Source: Larimichthys crocea
Taxonomy: Eukaryota > Chordata > Actinopteri > Sciaenidae
Assembly: GCF_000972845.2 (NCBI RefSeq)
Contig: NC_040027.1
Location: forward strand, 10,522,954-10,586,953
Length of the DNA: 64,000 bases
Direction of reading: 5' to 3'
The translations under genes were made by a program, and so were the position numbers. The number at the start of each line of letters is the position of its first letter. Position 1 is the first letter of the stretch. Of the stretch, positions 46,901 to 60,344 are shown in pieces. Under the pieces are notes generated by a model. That model was not told the DNA's origin and did not search any database. It was given only the letters and a program-made list of their open reading frames with translations.

Positions 46901-47979
46901 GATGCTCTCTTCCTCCTTACAAAGACCAGGCAAATTGATCCAGTGTGACTGACAGACAGACAGATCAGGAGAGACAGCTCAATGGGAAGCTCTGGCAGCT
47001 TGTGGCTCTCTGCACTGGGAGCCACAGACGCCCAGGGATAAGCACCAAGGGAGGGGGGCGGGTGGCTGAGGGAAAGAGAGGAGGAGGGAGAGCATGGGGA
47101 GGGGGGTCTCTGCTCTGGGACCGAGGGACCACAAGCGGGGACAGAGCGGAGGAAGTGTTCCAGGGAATGTGGCTTGTTATAATGGAATGAGTGGCATGCC
47201 AGAGCGCCATGTGTCTCTGCAAGAGGAGGGATGATAGACTGAGAGAGGGAGAGAGATACAGCGTGGGGGAGGCTGACACGACTACAGAGCAAAGATACAG
47301 ACTGGGGTCTTTAAAAATATCCTCCACGTTGTTTACTATATGTTTAAACCAGTACTGACTTTTGTTGTGGCCAGTCGGAAGCAGTGAAAACGAGCTGTAA
47401 GCACAATTCTATAATTTAATACGGCGAACTTGTTAACAAACAGTTGTTTAATAACGTCACACAGACATGAAGCAACACGAGTGATAATTTAAATCCAATA
47501 TTCACTCTAATTTTAGCTCTTTACATCTCCACCAAGTCCTGGTGGAGATATTTGTCTCTTTAGCTTCTGATTCCAGAAAAGTTAAATAAAATCAGAGTGT
47601 ATCTATTCAACTGAATACAGAGCTACAGTGATATTTAATGTTAATGTTAATTGTTTTTTGGAAATATACACTCACAATCTGAATTTGATGCCTGCGAAAT
47701 GATCCAAAAAAGCTGAGACAGGATCAGCAAACGACTGAAAAAGAAATCATCCTACAGGTAAACAGGTCAACTGGTAACAGGTAAAACAGGGATGCCCCTG
47801 AAAGGCTCAATCACGGAGACCACTTTGTGAAAACCTGCAAATAGTCCAACAGTTTAAGAACAATGTTTTTTGATGTACAATTGCAATTATCTGCAATCTA
47901 AAATATCATTAAATGATTAAGAGAACCCAGAGAAATAGCTCTATATGGAAGAAACAAGGACAAAAACACTGAACACTTC
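46901..47979. other. Intergenic, nothing recognised
   Basis: A purine-rich patch (about 46.95-47.25 kb) followed by AT-rich unique sequence. The 120-135-codon frames here are Ser/Leu/Pro-rich translations of the purine bias. Confidence 0.4.
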
Positions 47980-47987
47980 TGACCTTC

Positions 47988-48158
47988 CTTTTTTTTTGGC
48001 CTTTTATGATAGGACAGCTGAAGATAGACAGGAAGCAGGAGTGACACGCAGTAAACGGCCGTCCGATGCGGGATTCAAACCGGGGCCAGCTGCAGCGGGG
48101 ACTATAGCCTCCACACACGGGGCGGCCGCTTAACCCACTACGTTACCGACTTCCCCCT
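47988..48158 (-). mobile_element. tRNA-derived SINE, copy 2
   Basis: Same family and orientation as 21219-21415: A box TAACGTAGTGGG, B box GGTTTGAATCC (one change), shared body, poly(A) tail. Flanked by tgaccttc at 47980-47987 and 48159-48166, an 8-bp target-site duplication. Confidence 0.9.
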
Positions 48159-48307
48159 TGACCTTCTTTTTTTGCATTAAAAACCAGGAACACTTCTAAA
48201 AACCGGTCAGTTAAACACTGCATCTACAAATGCTTCCATGCAAGCAGAAAGCTGCATAGAGTATATATACCCAGATGTGGTTCAGACAGTAGAGCAGGTT
48301 ATCAGGT

Positions 48308-48309
48308 AC

Positions 48310-48353
<44 letters not shown>
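48308..48353. repeat. (AGT)n microsatellite
   Basis: About 15 uninterrupted agt/gta units. Confidence 0.95.
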
Positions 48354-48369
48354 ATCGTGGGATCACTAT

Positions 48370-48595
48370 CCCACTAAATTGCTCGTTAGCTGTGATGCTG
48401 TGTGTGAATGTGTGTGTTTCTGTCTAAAGTACCAGTGTGAGCTGCACCACGTCTGATGAACAGTTGACACGGTGCATGTCAATCGCTGCCATCAGTGTAT
48501 GAATGTGTGTGAATGAGTGAACGTGACAAGTGTCGCAAAAGTGCTTCGAGTGGTCGGTAGATCAGAAAGGCGCTCTATAAATACAAGTAACAGTA
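48370..48595 (+). mobile_element. Dispersed fish repeat, right half
   Basis: It contains catcagtgtatgaatgtgtg and then agtgcttcgagtggtcggta and ggcgctctataaatacaag. This is the characteristic right half of a widespread fish short interspersed repeat whose consensus ends in a gcgctatataaat-like motif. The left half of the same family type appears at 51150. Confidence 0.55.
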
Positions 48596-48599
48596 AGCC

Positions 48600-50600
48600 T
48601 GTTTCTCTGTATTTTATTCACGTCTCTGAAGAGGGTTGGATTATTCTTTCAGACGTAATGTTCTCCATCCAGTACAGTAAAGACCTGAACACAAGCTGTA
48701 TCCACAGAGCCTTCACTCTCTGTTAAACATCCTCTTCCTGCTCAAAGAACAATGGGAACAATAAAAGAGACAACTAGCATGTTGGTATGATTGTTAGAAA
48801 ATAAAACAATATATCAAAAATACAAAAGTTCCTAAAAATATCAGGGAAACTTATCTCTGAGGAATTGATCTATCGCGCTCATTTGAAACTTCCTTCAGTT
48901 ATTGTGTTCACTGTCTGAGTTCATTATGAAGTTTATCGGTTATTCTGTTCTGTTATTGTTGTGTATTAAATATAATATGAAATGTACATACAATAAATAA
49001 TAGCAAATAAAATAGCAAAGGCATCAGTATCGGCATACACGTAAAGACTTTATTTTACTATATTTTAAAAAGTATTTTCATGAATCGCATTATTCTTGAT
49101 TCCTGTAGCTGGTCACCAAACACGTGTTTCTCTTCAGCACTGGCCTTTCACGGGATTGTCTCGTTATCGTCTGTTTTATTCCTCATCATCGTCATCTGTT
49201 GTTGTCCTGACCTTCTCATTAGTGAGCTCAGTCTTTAGTCTTCGCTCCTCTGTCGCCCTCCCGTCCCTCTTACCTTCTCCCTCTGTGCTAATTGGCTGCT
49301 CTGGTGCCTGTTGCTGCAGGGTTTAACACTGATTAACGAGTGTCGCCCCCGGGCCAAATGTTTGTATTCCACTTGTGTCTATATTTAGCTCACACTTAAT
49401 TAAATTATCCTGGGACAATAGTAGTGTGTGGCACAGGAAATTTAACACACTCCATGTATGTCACAGGAAATATTTCAAAGTATTCAGCTCCAGTCGACAT
49501 TGTACTGTAGTGTCAGCTACAAGAATGTCTCCATGAACAGATAAGGTGCCAGACATTATTGTTCAGACCTGAACTGATGACGGGAACGGTGTGGAAGTCT
49601 TGAGAAGATGATAACACAGTTAAACAGACAGCAGCTGCTGGCTGACCTGACTAACACCACCTGCTCCACACCCCAGAGTCTTTCAAGAAGCAGCATGTCT
49701 GCTAACCACACACACACACACACACACCTACAAAACATGTTATTCATTTATACACACAGCATACCACTGTGGCAAGACAGCATGAACTAAAACTAGAGCA
49801 AACTTTCCCCTTAATAAAGTTATCAGATCTGTTACATTACATTAAAATCGAGTTTACTGATGCGGCTCAAGGTAAATTAAGTTGAAAACTATTTGTCAAA
49901 ATCATTTTTTTTCATAACTATAACTGGAAAATAAGCGTTTGTCTTAAAAGTCTCAAATCTTTGCAATCATACGTTGTATGACGGCGTCATGTAACTACAT
50001 TTCTCAGACGGGAAGTCATGAAGCAAACATGCAGGGTGACATGTGGCGTACAGTGAGGTCAGTTTTAAGAGCTGCGTTTACTGCGCGGTATTTTCAGCCT
50101 AATATGCTGCGTAAAGCGTCTGGAATGGATGCGGCGGAGCTTTTAAAGATGTATCATATCACGATGTTCGAGGGCCACTGACTTCACGTTAAGTGTAAAT
50201 CTTTCAGCCGTTGACTTGCACGGGAGCTGCGAAACACACACTTGGGAGGCTGACACACTGTACACTTGACACAGATTTCCAGGGGGGGCCCGATAAATCT
50301 TACCTGGAATCTCAATCAGGAAGGCAGATTCCTGTTTGATCCCCCGAGAAGGTCACAGCTGCGTGGGCATACAATGAGGCCGGCATGCAGACGGGACTGC
50401 CCTCAGCGGACAGAATCGAGGGCGTCCGTGTTCGCCTTGACCTGAGGTGTATTCATGGAGGGTGATGGTGGTCAGTGGTACAGTACACTGACATGATCTC
50501 ATGTCTAGAAATCTGCAGCACATTTATGGTCATGCTGCCTGGTTACAGTGCAGTGATGATGGAGCTGGAAACAGACCAGTGCCTTTTTTCAGAGTTTCAT
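48600..50600. other. Intergenic, nothing recognised
   Basis: Unique AT-rich sequence with a (CA)n tract at about 49698-49727. No supported gene. Confidence 0.4.
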
Positions 50601-50614
50601 CCACATACTGTATA

Positions 50615-50790
50615 AGAGAGGTGGTTAGCACTGTCGCCTCAGAACAAGAGCTGGCTGGGGGAGTTTGTGGTTTTGGCCTTTCTGTGGAGTTTGCATGTGG
50701 ACTTTAAATTGTCCAGAGTGCAGGGTGTATCCCACCTTTCACCAAGTGTCAGTTTGGATTGACACCAGGATGAACTGCAAGGTGCAATCA
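50615..50790 (+). mobile_element. Degenerate SINE/L2-type repeat
   Basis: It contains gtggttagcactgtcgcctc, ggagtttgcatg, aaattgtccagagtgcaggg and tgtatcccacctttca. These are the ordered landmarks of a common vertebrate tRNA-headed SINE with an L2-like tail. Internal parts are deleted. Confidence 0.6.
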
Positions 50791-51149
50791 AAATGAATTA
50801 CTTATCCACTCAAATGTTTTTTTTATTGGCATTTAATGAATGAGAAAAGTGGTTTAATATTTGTATATTTTTATGAACTACACACATGAAGGTGATTAAA
50901 CAAAATAGTTTAATAACCCCAAAGCATTAAAGCATAAAGCATGAACATTTCAAAGCAAAAGGTTGGCTTCTGCTTGCCACTGTCACTGCTTGATCCTTGC
51001 TCATGGTCTCTGAAAATATTCTTATAAAGAGTACTGTCTAAACCTGCTCTACACTATGATCTGGCATTATATATAAAAAATAATATTAATTTAATTAAAA
51101 ATTCATGATCTGTCTCTGTGTTGTTTGCTTTTTTTTCCCCCAGCTGCAC

Positions 51150-51300
51150 AGCGCTCAGGTGGCAGAGCCGGACATCTAGTAATCAGAGGGTCGCTGTTTC
51201 AATTCCTGGCTCCCCTAGTCCAGTCGAAGCGTCCTTGAACAAGTTACTGACGCTCCGGATGGCTGTGACATTGGTACGTGAATGTGTGTGCATGGTTGAG
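51150..51300 (+). mobile_element. tRNA-headed short repeat, left half
   Basis: caggtggcagagccggacat, then ggtcgctgtttcaattcctg and gtccttgaacaag match the head of a fish repeat (box-A/box-B-like spacing followed by a gtccttgggcaag-type motif). The 266-codon plus-strand frame crossing it is not a gene. Confidence 0.5.
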
Positions 51301-52150
51301 CTTAGTATCATAGGAATAGGAAGCACTGTGTCTCCCTTGCTGAGCATTTGGCCCCTTGCACAGCAGCCTGTTGTAAAAGTTCTTTACCATTGTACCATCT
51401 ATAATACAATATGTGCACTTTACTTCTTTTTGCACATCATGCAATTCATGTCAATTTTATCCAACAGTACTTTACTAAACACGTCCTGTGTGTGTTTTCC
51501 ATTGCTATATGATGAGCAATATAGTTTTTCTGTATTTGAATACACTGTTCCAGTGTATTCCTGCTTTCACAGTGCAAACACATGTCACAGGTCTTTATTT
51601 CAATTGTTTCAAGAGTTTCCAAACCTCACAGGAAGTTATTTATTAGTATTTGTTGCTAAGGTTGTAAGGCTTCAAGTGTACATGAAAATCTTGAACCATG
51701 GGTTAAACGTGTGTGCAAACACTCTTTACCTCCACCTCATTCATCACTTTTCTATAATGAGATATTTATGGGTGCGTCACTTCTTCGAAAACTCAAATTT
51801 ACAAGATAACTTTGATAAATTTCTGCCTCGCCGAATCACAGACGTGCACCGCACACATGCACAAGCGTTCAGCATGTTCTTGGACAAATTGATGCTTTGC
51901 TGTCTAATCCTCTTTTGATATTGTTATGGAATTTTCTATCCTTAGGTTACACGAGGTCACGTGTGGGCCTTGAGGTCCTCAGCAGTATTAGTTGTTTGGC
52001 TTTGACTGGGTGCCAGTCTATCTCAACACTGTGGTGGCCAGGGTCGAAGAGACCTATTGCTGCCTTCCTAGACATAATAGATAGCTGCCGTTGACGGTCC
52101 AATCTGCGTAAACAGACATCTGTGTCTCCAGACTAGAATATGCTGACAAT

Positions 52151-52912
52151 CAGAGATGTATAGTAACGAAGTGGAACTACTTAAGTACTGTACTTAAGTA
52201 CTAAAATGCAGTATCTGTACTTTTTTGGAGTATTATTTGTTTCCCCAACTTCTACTTTTACTGCACTACATATTTTTGATGGATTTAATACTTTTACTCC
52301 GATACATTTTTCATGTGCTGAATCGTTACTCGTTACTATTGTAGCGTCCAGCCGGACACGTGATGAATGACGAGGCGATATTGAACTAACCTGCATTTAT
52401 TGCTGAACGGTTTGGTTCCAGGACTCGGTGACTGTCGGCCGGAACCACGCCAAAAAAACAACAACAGAACAGTCCCGGTCTCACACATCAACCTCGCTCG
52501 TGCGCCGTACCTCATACACCTGACACCCAGGTGCGCTCTCTCACCTGCTCCCCCGCCCCCTCGCTCTCGCATTCATTCAGACGCATTCACAGACCATGGG
52601 AAATCACAGAACTCTACCATGAACATTGTAACACTGTAACATTAGAAGTTGTGCCTTAATAAATATTTGAAATAATATAAACAACAGTACTTGTACTTGT
52701 ACTTTTACTTGTACTTTTACTTTCAGTACTTGAGTAGCAATTTTTTACATACTTCTACTTGCAATACTTAAGTACATTTTTTTTGAATACTTTAGTACTT
52801 TTACTTAAGTATGGTGTTTAAAGAACACTTCAACTTCTACTCAAGTCAGTTTTTTGATAAAGCACTTGTACTTCTACTCCACTCCTTTACTGCAGTACTT
52901 TATACATCTCTG
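52151..52912. mobile_element. hAT-type non-autonomous element with insert
   Basis: It begins cagagatgtata and ends tatacatctctg, a perfect 12-bp terminal inverted repeat of the CAGRG type. It is flanked by the exact 8-bp duplication ctgacaat (52143-52150 and 52913-52920), diagnostic of hAT transposition. Both arms consist of the actac-tt-aagtact-rich sequence of a well-known fish MITE. A different, GC-richer block (about 52340-52680) occupies the middle and may be a nested insertion. Confidence 0.9.
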
Positions 52913-52920
52913 CTGACAAT

Positions 52921-54050
52921 AACACCTCCATGGGTAAAGACATTGTCCTTGACTCATTCTGGGCATGTAGTATTTGTGGTGTTATCTTGGGGTTTAAAGT
53001 CGATCCACCAGGATGAGTTGGGCAGAATGTGAGACCGACTCAGGCACTTCTGATGAACTTTGAGAGTGTCTCTAATTCTCCTTGGCCAAGCGTCAATAAA
53101 TAATACAGCATAAGACATCAGAGGCTCCTGAACACGTTCTTCCTTCCTGACCTTTGACTGCAGCAGTTTCTCAACAACAGATATTATATACAGTGTAACT
53201 ATAGCATGTGGCACAAGTTACCATCTAAGGTATATATTCTGTAGCAGCAACATCAGATGTAATTCTGAAAATAAGTGCGTGTAATTACAAACAAGCTCTT
53301 TGACAGAGGTATAAGTGCTTAGCTAGATAGCTGGGGAAATCTGAGCAAACACCACAAGAGCTGGTACACGGTGTCCCCCGTCTGATGGTTCAAACTGGCA
53401 GGCTAAATCACTCCAGAATCTGGATCAAATAGACAACACCTTATTTAATTGCCTCTAAGGGGCGCATTTACTCTTGAGTCATGCGTTAAAGATGAGATCA
53501 GCATTGTGAATACGTAGCTAAGGTAGTATCTGATGATCTGAACTATTCAGTCATATATAGACACACCCGCGCACGGTCTCGACACAGACTCGAACTCACG
53601 AACCCGCCATGCATGAACTTTTCGCCTCCGCTGCACATATTTAATTTCAAGTGTCACTCAATAATTTGTTTTATATATACGCTGTGATTCAAACGATCGT
53701 GTAACGTGACCAGGTGACGACCATCAGAGAATTAACACCCCAACTCTGCAGCGCTACATTTACTGTACGGTACAGTTTCAGCGCTCCTATCAAACCCACA
53801 TTTTAAGACTCAGCGCGCAGTTGTTGTTTTTTTAGTAAATAAGCTCTGATGCATTTACTGTGGACTACTTGCCCAGTGACAAGTCCGAATTAGAGACCAC
53901 CTGGTGAAGAAAATCTAGCAGCCAAAGAGGAGTTGGTGGAGAGCAAACCAGCACTGAAAGGAGGCTGAATGTGGACAACACATCTCCAAATAAATAATCA
54001 TTTTGATGCATGTTTGCCTAATGTGTATTATGGTGAAAATATGTCAGGGT
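52921..54050. other. Intergenic, nothing recognised
   Basis: No supported gene or element. Confidence 0.4.
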
Positions 54051-54054
54051 ATGA

Positions 54055-54560
54055 AGTGTCAACACTTCAGGTGTGAAGTACAGACAGACGGTGCCGCGGC
54101 TTGAACCCAAACGCACGACTCGGGAGACAAAGTGTGAAATAAATAAAATCTTTTATTATGAAAGCACAACAGAAAATCACTCACTGGGAGGAAAAGGATA
54201 TATAATCCAAAGAACGAAAAACCTCTCTTTCGAGGGAAAGGCTTGACAAAGTAGCAAAGAAATATACAAAAACCTGACAAGGCACAAGCAAGGATCAGAA
54301 GAAAAGAACTTGACTTGACTATGGTGAGGAGCTGGTTCACAGGTACGAGGGACAAGACAAAGGGAGATGCAGACAATATATACACATGGTAATGGGGAAC
54401 AGGTGGAAACAATCAGGGCGGGGAGGACAATCAGACAGGTGGGAAACACACCAGGGGAAGAGGGAAGGTATCTGAAACGAGAGGAGGGGAAAATAAAAAA
54501 GAAAATAAAACAGGAAACCACAAGACAACTTAAACATCACCAGCGGCTATGTCTGCAGAA
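54055..54560 (-). mobile_element. Probable interspersed (LTR-like) repeat
   Basis: The plus strand carries gcggcttgaacccaaacgca, ggtggaaacaatcagggcgg, and caatcagacaggtgggaaac with strings of acag/gaca motifs. This composition is typical of a multicopy fish repeat I associate with LTR elements read in reverse. The family name is not certain, and no terminal repeats were delimited. Confidence 0.4.
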
Positions 54561-56517
54561 TACAACACCTCTGACTCTCACCAATGTTCAAGATTCTTGT
54601 TTTTTTTAACCGCTATACAATCAAAAATTGAAAAACCTGTTTTTATATAAAGTTAGGTTAACCCTTGGATGCATGACCTACTAATACCTACACTCTTCCA
54701 TGTGTATGTATGTATGTATGTGCTAATACTTACATATACTGTATGTTGCTGTGTAAAAATGGGTGGTTAGACGGCTGTCAACAGATGTGTCAGTGGGACA
54801 GTAAATGTATATTGACAGTCAGAGTTGCTAAGAATCAAAGGTTCATAGAAGAGTCCATAGGAAATGCTTGGGATCATTTCTGACCCTGCTTATGGAAGAG
54901 TGGGGTAGTGATACAAAAACTGCAATTTCTTAAAATTAATGAAAAAAATAAATAAAAATGCAAATGGCCACATGTCAAAAACATGTTTTATGAGGAATAC
55001 CTGGAATATGAAAATATTTAAACTTTTAATTTTAAAGATTTTGAAGAATAATAACAACCCATGGGGTCATTTTTGACCCCAACTTATAAGTGAACAAAAT
55101 GTCTTTTGTGGCTGCTGAGGAGCTTTATACTGGAGAATATTACGAGACATAAAAAAACTTAACTGTAATTTTCTTGGGCCACCTAAGGGCATCAAATTTT
55201 GACTATATCATCACCTTTTATGTTGATGTGTTGCTCTAGGTCGAAGCTTTGTTCTATTCTCGGTTGCTATCAATTCTGGAGGGAAATATCTGGCTCGTGA
55301 GCTGCCAAATGCTTCACGATGTTCATCAGCCAGTCGCTATCTGTCTGTCCGTCTGCCGTTTTGGTGATGAGCGGGTAGCCTTGACATTGTCTTTTGATAA
55401 GAAAAATATAAATTATATCAACTGTAATGCACAGACATATATTAAGAAGACATTGATCTTCAATCGCCCAGAACTACTCCTTCTGTTTCGCTTTAAAAGG
55501 CCGAGTAAGTGACCAATTAAACTCTGTTCCAAGAACTCAGACAACCGAGGACAGCTCAGGGTTGGGATTAAGTTATATTTAATATCCCATAAATTCATGT
55601 TCAGTACAGGGAAGCTGTTAGACCTTGGCTTTGTTGTGGAACAAACAAATCATCGCATCTGTTTACTATGTCTCCTGCGTTTTTTCCACAACACACCTTA
55701 TTCAGACTTCTGTTTTCTCAGCTGAGGCCTCCTGTGTCACAGCTGATGTAGTCCAGCGAGCCGGCTTTAGGGGCTACAGGCCTTTATTTGTTTTGGAATT
55801 GTAAGCCGTGCTCCCTGAGCGTTTATAACTGTGAAACTGTGAGTATGGAGCATTAGGGTGTCCTTCATGTGCCCACCGAAGGACAAAAGGTAAAGTAAGT
55901 TAAACAATGTGAGATACCCCCTCACACACCCCGCCTTCACCCCTGCTGCTGGTGGCAAGCTGGTACGCTTTCATCTCACACTCGTAAATAAGTCAGAATA
56001 ACAATGATGTGATTTATGAAGGGTCAGATACTCTGATACACTCCGCTTCGCCAACAAATCATATCTCTTCCTTAGAGAGTGTAACAAACAGAACAGAGAA
56101 GTGTCAATCTTTAATGTTGTCCATTTAAAGGGGAACCCCACTGCTTTTATATGTTAAAGTCAATTTACTACTCCCATAGCCTATAAAAATATAACGAGGA
56201 ACATCTGAGACATCTCTCAAGTAATAATGGACACACATTTAGAACTTAACCATACACCAGCAACGACGTATGGGCAGTGGAATCAAATTGTAAAACACAA
56301 CACTGACATAATTAACACATTTTAAGTTGACAGGATGAACATGTTGGCAGACAGTTACAATCACTTGGAGTCGTGTCCAATACTCACTGTCTTTCAGTTC
56401 TGTCTTTGGTCTGCATCAACTCCAGAGGGAAAGTCTTTTGGATCAACTGGTGCCCAAACACAAACACACACACACACAAAATCACAATAGCCAAGATGAT
56501 TTGGCAATGTTTCTAAA
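54561..56517. other. Intergenic, nothing recognised
   Basis: Contains a short (TGTA)n run near 54705. Phrases such as ggggtcatttttgacccc (about 55062-55079) are locally palindromic. No gene. Confidence 0.4.
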
Positions 56518-56799
56518 TTGGAAAAAATAGGATTGGATCACGTCCTTTATGTGCCACTCACAGGTCATATGTTGGTCAAAGAGAACTCTGAGGGTTCGCT
56601 GCTAGGGGACAAATACGCTGCTTGGGAAATACTCTCGGGGAATATGATGAGGACTTCTGTTAAGTTGAAGGAAGTTACATTACAGGACATTCAATCCAAG
56701 GCAGCTGTCAGGCAATATTGCAGGGCAAAGATTTTACTGAGGTTGTTTGAATTAAAGGAGAGGTATGACTGGGTATCACTGTTTTTGTTTTGTGTGTAG
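56518..56799 (+). CDS. Unrecognised 93-codon open frame
   Basis: A 93-residue frame (MEKIGLDHVLYVPLTGHMLV at the start; KEVTLQDIQSKAAVRQYCRA in the middle) has a balanced, protein-like composition rather than low complexity. I do not recognise it. There is no obvious promoter, splice partner or homologue. It may be a decayed element ORF or chance. Confidence 0.15.
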   Translation: MEKIGLDHVLYVPLTGHMLVKENSEGSLLGDKYAAWEILSGNMMRTSVKLKEVTLQDIQSKAAVRQYCRAKILLRLFELKERYDWVSLFLFCV

Positions 56800-59700
56800 G
56801 AAGATAAAAGGTCTTTGGGGGAAATGTCCGAAATGCTTCTTTCCGTCTCAGTCAGCTGGACTGTGATATCGGTGTCTGTGTTTGATTGACAGCAGCTGGC
56901 AGGCTGCAGGGAACGAGAGACTAAGTAAACTCACTTGCACAGTAGTTACATGTCATGGACAGACAACGTGCAGTTGTTGGTACTGAGGATCACGCGGGCA
57001 TCAAACGAGACCAGACGCTGTGCTGTAACCAAAAGTTAAAGCTGGACTAGAAAGATTTGTATAAAATGATGCACAATACCAGCAAATACAGAATATGTAC
57101 TGTGACTTTAACAAGCATCATGGATATATATACATTGTATGCATATATATATACAGTGTATTTATATATAGACTGGTTGCAGAACAAAAATAACACGTGA
57201 TAACTGTGCAACAGTTATCAGCTACAGTCGCTGTCCTGCTACTGCTGCATTTCACGGTCTTCATCTTTCCAAGGCTGACCCTGATCCCATGTTCGGTTCC
57301 CCCTCGTGAATGACATGTCTGATGAGTACATGAACAGATCAGGGCCGTGTGGTGACGGACCATGTTGACAGGACAAAAAGGTGCCGCCGCTAATGGAAAT
57401 GCCAACGGCAACTGTATGAACAGAACACCTCATGGAGAGAGAGAGACCGAGGCTGACATGTTTCCCACTCACTCAGGAGGGTGTTAAAGGGATTGTTGGG
57501 TTTTGAAGTGGGATTGTAAGAGGTACTTATACATAGTTGGTGTATTACTGTACCTACAGTTGATCGCACCCCCAGTTTGGAGAAGCAGACAGGTGGCAGC
57601 AGAAAAAAAACCCCTAAAAAAATCCAGTTCAAGTGTATACAACATTACGAATATGCTCACCGCTTTACCTTTGTGTCAGACCTTCTTCTTTGCCATTAAC
57701 AAACTCACATCTTGCACTGTATCATCCTTTTTTCTATGCTGCTGTAACTTTAATCCAATCAGCTGATCTGCAATTTAATACAGTGTGTGCAATACATTCA
57801 AATACAAAAATATAAAAACAAAAATAAGACCTTTTCTTTTAGCCTGCTCCTGAATGTGGACACATCTGTGATGGACCTCAAGTCAAATAGCAGCTTGTTC
57901 CAGAGACCAGGACCACATTAAGTGAAGGCACCCTCACAGCACCTGGATCTAATGTGTAGGGGCCTACAGTTATTAAGAAAAGGGCTGACCGGAGGCAAAT
58001 ATTCTAAATAACGGCACAATGATTTCTTTTATGAGGCTAAAATATGGGGGTGCATAAATATCTCATACAGCCCTACACAAACTGTCTGTTTAAGGAGGAC
58101 AAGCTAGAGAGGATTGTAGTGGAGGCCCAAAATGATAAAAAAAAAAGATACTTCACATAGTCATATACAATCATTTACAATAAAGCAAAAGATACGGACA
58201 TTTCTTTTTCTTTTATAGCAAAGAAACAACAAATAAATAATAATTTACTGAGTGGAAACTAGACTAAAACAGAGAATGATGATAACCATGTTCACTTAAC
58301 TGCAGCTGTAATTTATGTACCCTCAAAGTTTGTGTGTACATTTGCATCCAATTAAAGTTTTTAAAAGATACTGAATGATTAATGAGTGCCATATTTATAT
58401 TGCCCACTCCAAACATAAAAACACATACACGCCATTCAGGCAGCTTATTAAATAAACTATTTCTAAATTGTCCCGTGCTTTCTGTGTGTACTGAAGAAAA
58501 GCGAGATGGAGACGCCTGTAACCTATGACAGCACATCTCTCTGCCTCTCTCTAGTGGTAGACAGATGTTACATGCTCTGTTTCCATGTGCCTTGATAGGA
58601 TTTGCCAATCTCAGTGTTGTTTTCAGTAGGCAGTGCTGGTTATCACTCCTCAATACCTTATCTTATATACTTCTTTTATTATTTGACTAAATAAATCCTG
58701 ATCTGAATCAGGAAACTTGTAATTTATGCATGCATTACACAGCAATACGTCATCTTTTATTATTAGAAAAGGGGTGTTTATATTTCACAAATGTTTCACA
58801 AACGTTATGGGGCAGAGTGTTGCTTTCATACCAAGATCCCAGTGTCACATCGGCACATACTGAATGTTACAAACTCATTTGTAAAGAAGAAGGGAGGCTT
58901 CTTTAGCATGACAGTCTGTAGGTGGCCGGTTATGTAACGAAAGAGTCCAAAGGTTCCGATGAATCAGAAATGTTTAATCAGTGTTTAGTCAGTGGTTTTC
59001 AAGGCTATAAGGTAAGCCTCTGTGACGGGTGGAGATAAGACATAATCTCTCGGCAATAAATCACACAGACACGTTTTATGAAATGTTTCTGAGGTGTAAC
59101 CTGTATCGCCTGAGGCGACTGATTTGACCCTACAAGCTCATGTGCTCTTTGTCAGTGAAAACCAGTTTACCCACTGACTGAAATCACAGCAACCACAAAC
59201 AGAAGCTGTTCTAAAGTTATTTTATTAGTTAATCTCTTAAGGTTTCCCACTTAAAAAGAAAAAAAAACATGCAGATTCACTTTCACTTGACTCAGTATTC
59301 TAAGAAGAAACTCAGTCTATTTATACTGAGAGTGAAACACGAGGACCCCAAAGTAAACCTCACATTCCACACTGTGTTCATGGTTTATCTTGTCCACAAC
59401 TCGGAAATCCTCTGAGACTCTTCAGAAATCTTTTCTGGGCTCCGCTCGAGTTGGAAAACAGTAACAGCGGTGGAAGAAATACTTAATGAAGTAAAAGTAC
59501 CAGGACAACAGCGTAGAAATAAAGCAGAGCAAACTTTTACTCGAGCAGATGTGCAAAAGTATCAGGAGCAAAATGTATTTGAAATCTTTGATTATTCAGA
59601 ACAATATATGTATATAATTTGATTACAATGATGCATTAATGAGTAAGAATCAGTTTAAAGTTGTAGCTGGTAAAGATGGAGCTCATTTTAACTATTTACT

Positions 59701-60200
59701 GCTGCGTAAATATTTGATGATTCATCAGACTATAGTTGTTGATTATGTTTTTTTTATTAATGATCTGAATCAAACAAATACACAGTAATAAAAAGTACAA
59801 ATATTTATTTATTGTATGTCCAAATTGTACTTGTAGTAAATGTATTTAGGTTTACATACTTTTATTATTTATTGTACTAACTTAATAACTGACCCTAACC
59901 CTATTTTTCTCATTAGTGATCATGGCTGTCTTATAGGACACTGAGGCGAGGCCATGTCTTTGGTAATATTCCTGGAAATTTGTGAGGTTTAATGACTTCA
60001 GAGGCGTATATATTGAAACACAACACATCTTAGAAAGTTTTAAAGGCTGTCTGTGATATTTGAATAAAAACATTGACTGTTTTAAGGGCAAAACAAAAAC
60101 TAAACTAAATAAACAGATTTAGCATTTCCAACATACCTGAGACTATGTGGAGAGGTGAGATGTGCAGAAAATAAAATGCATACATTAAATGTGATATTTT
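56800..60200. other. Intergenic, possible old repeats
   Basis: 57.83-58.15 kb (cagcttgttccagagaccag, then gaaggcaccctcacagcacc) resembles a fish repeat of the type ttccagaggcgaggtcc, but is too decayed to name. The 129-codon minus frame at 58264-58653 is unrecognised. Otherwise nothing. Confidence 0.35.
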
Positions 60201-60314
60201 GTGATTTTTAAATACTCATTTACAGACTTTGTTCTCTGGCTGTGTCAGAGATGAATGTTGTTCTGCTGGTGGAGTTTGGACTCATCACACAGGCAGCCCA
60301 GTGTGTGTCCCGTG

Positions 60315-60320
60315 TATAAA
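60315..60320 (+). promoter_or_regulatory. TATA box of serpin gene (predicted)
   Basis: TATAAA in gtgtataaatgagc, about 980 bp upstream of the serpin ATG and followed 130 bp later by a splice-donor-like site. The predicted start would be near 60345. Confidence 0.45.
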
Positions 60321-60344
60321 TGAGCAGAGGCAGACATCTGGATC

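Noticed and set aside
46885..47327. 120- and 135-codon minus-strand frames
   Set aside because: Ser/Leu/Pro-rich reading of a purine-rich patch; no conserved motif.
51118..51918. 266-codon plus-strand frame, the longest in the window
   Set aside because: It starts in a short interspersed repeat and continues through AT-rich sequence. There is no domain, no family likeness and no splice partners.
54059..54540. Three overlapping minus-strand frames of 67-117 codons with hydrophobic stretches
   Set aside because: They share one region with repeat-like composition, no consistent frame or motif; best read as an interspersed repeat.
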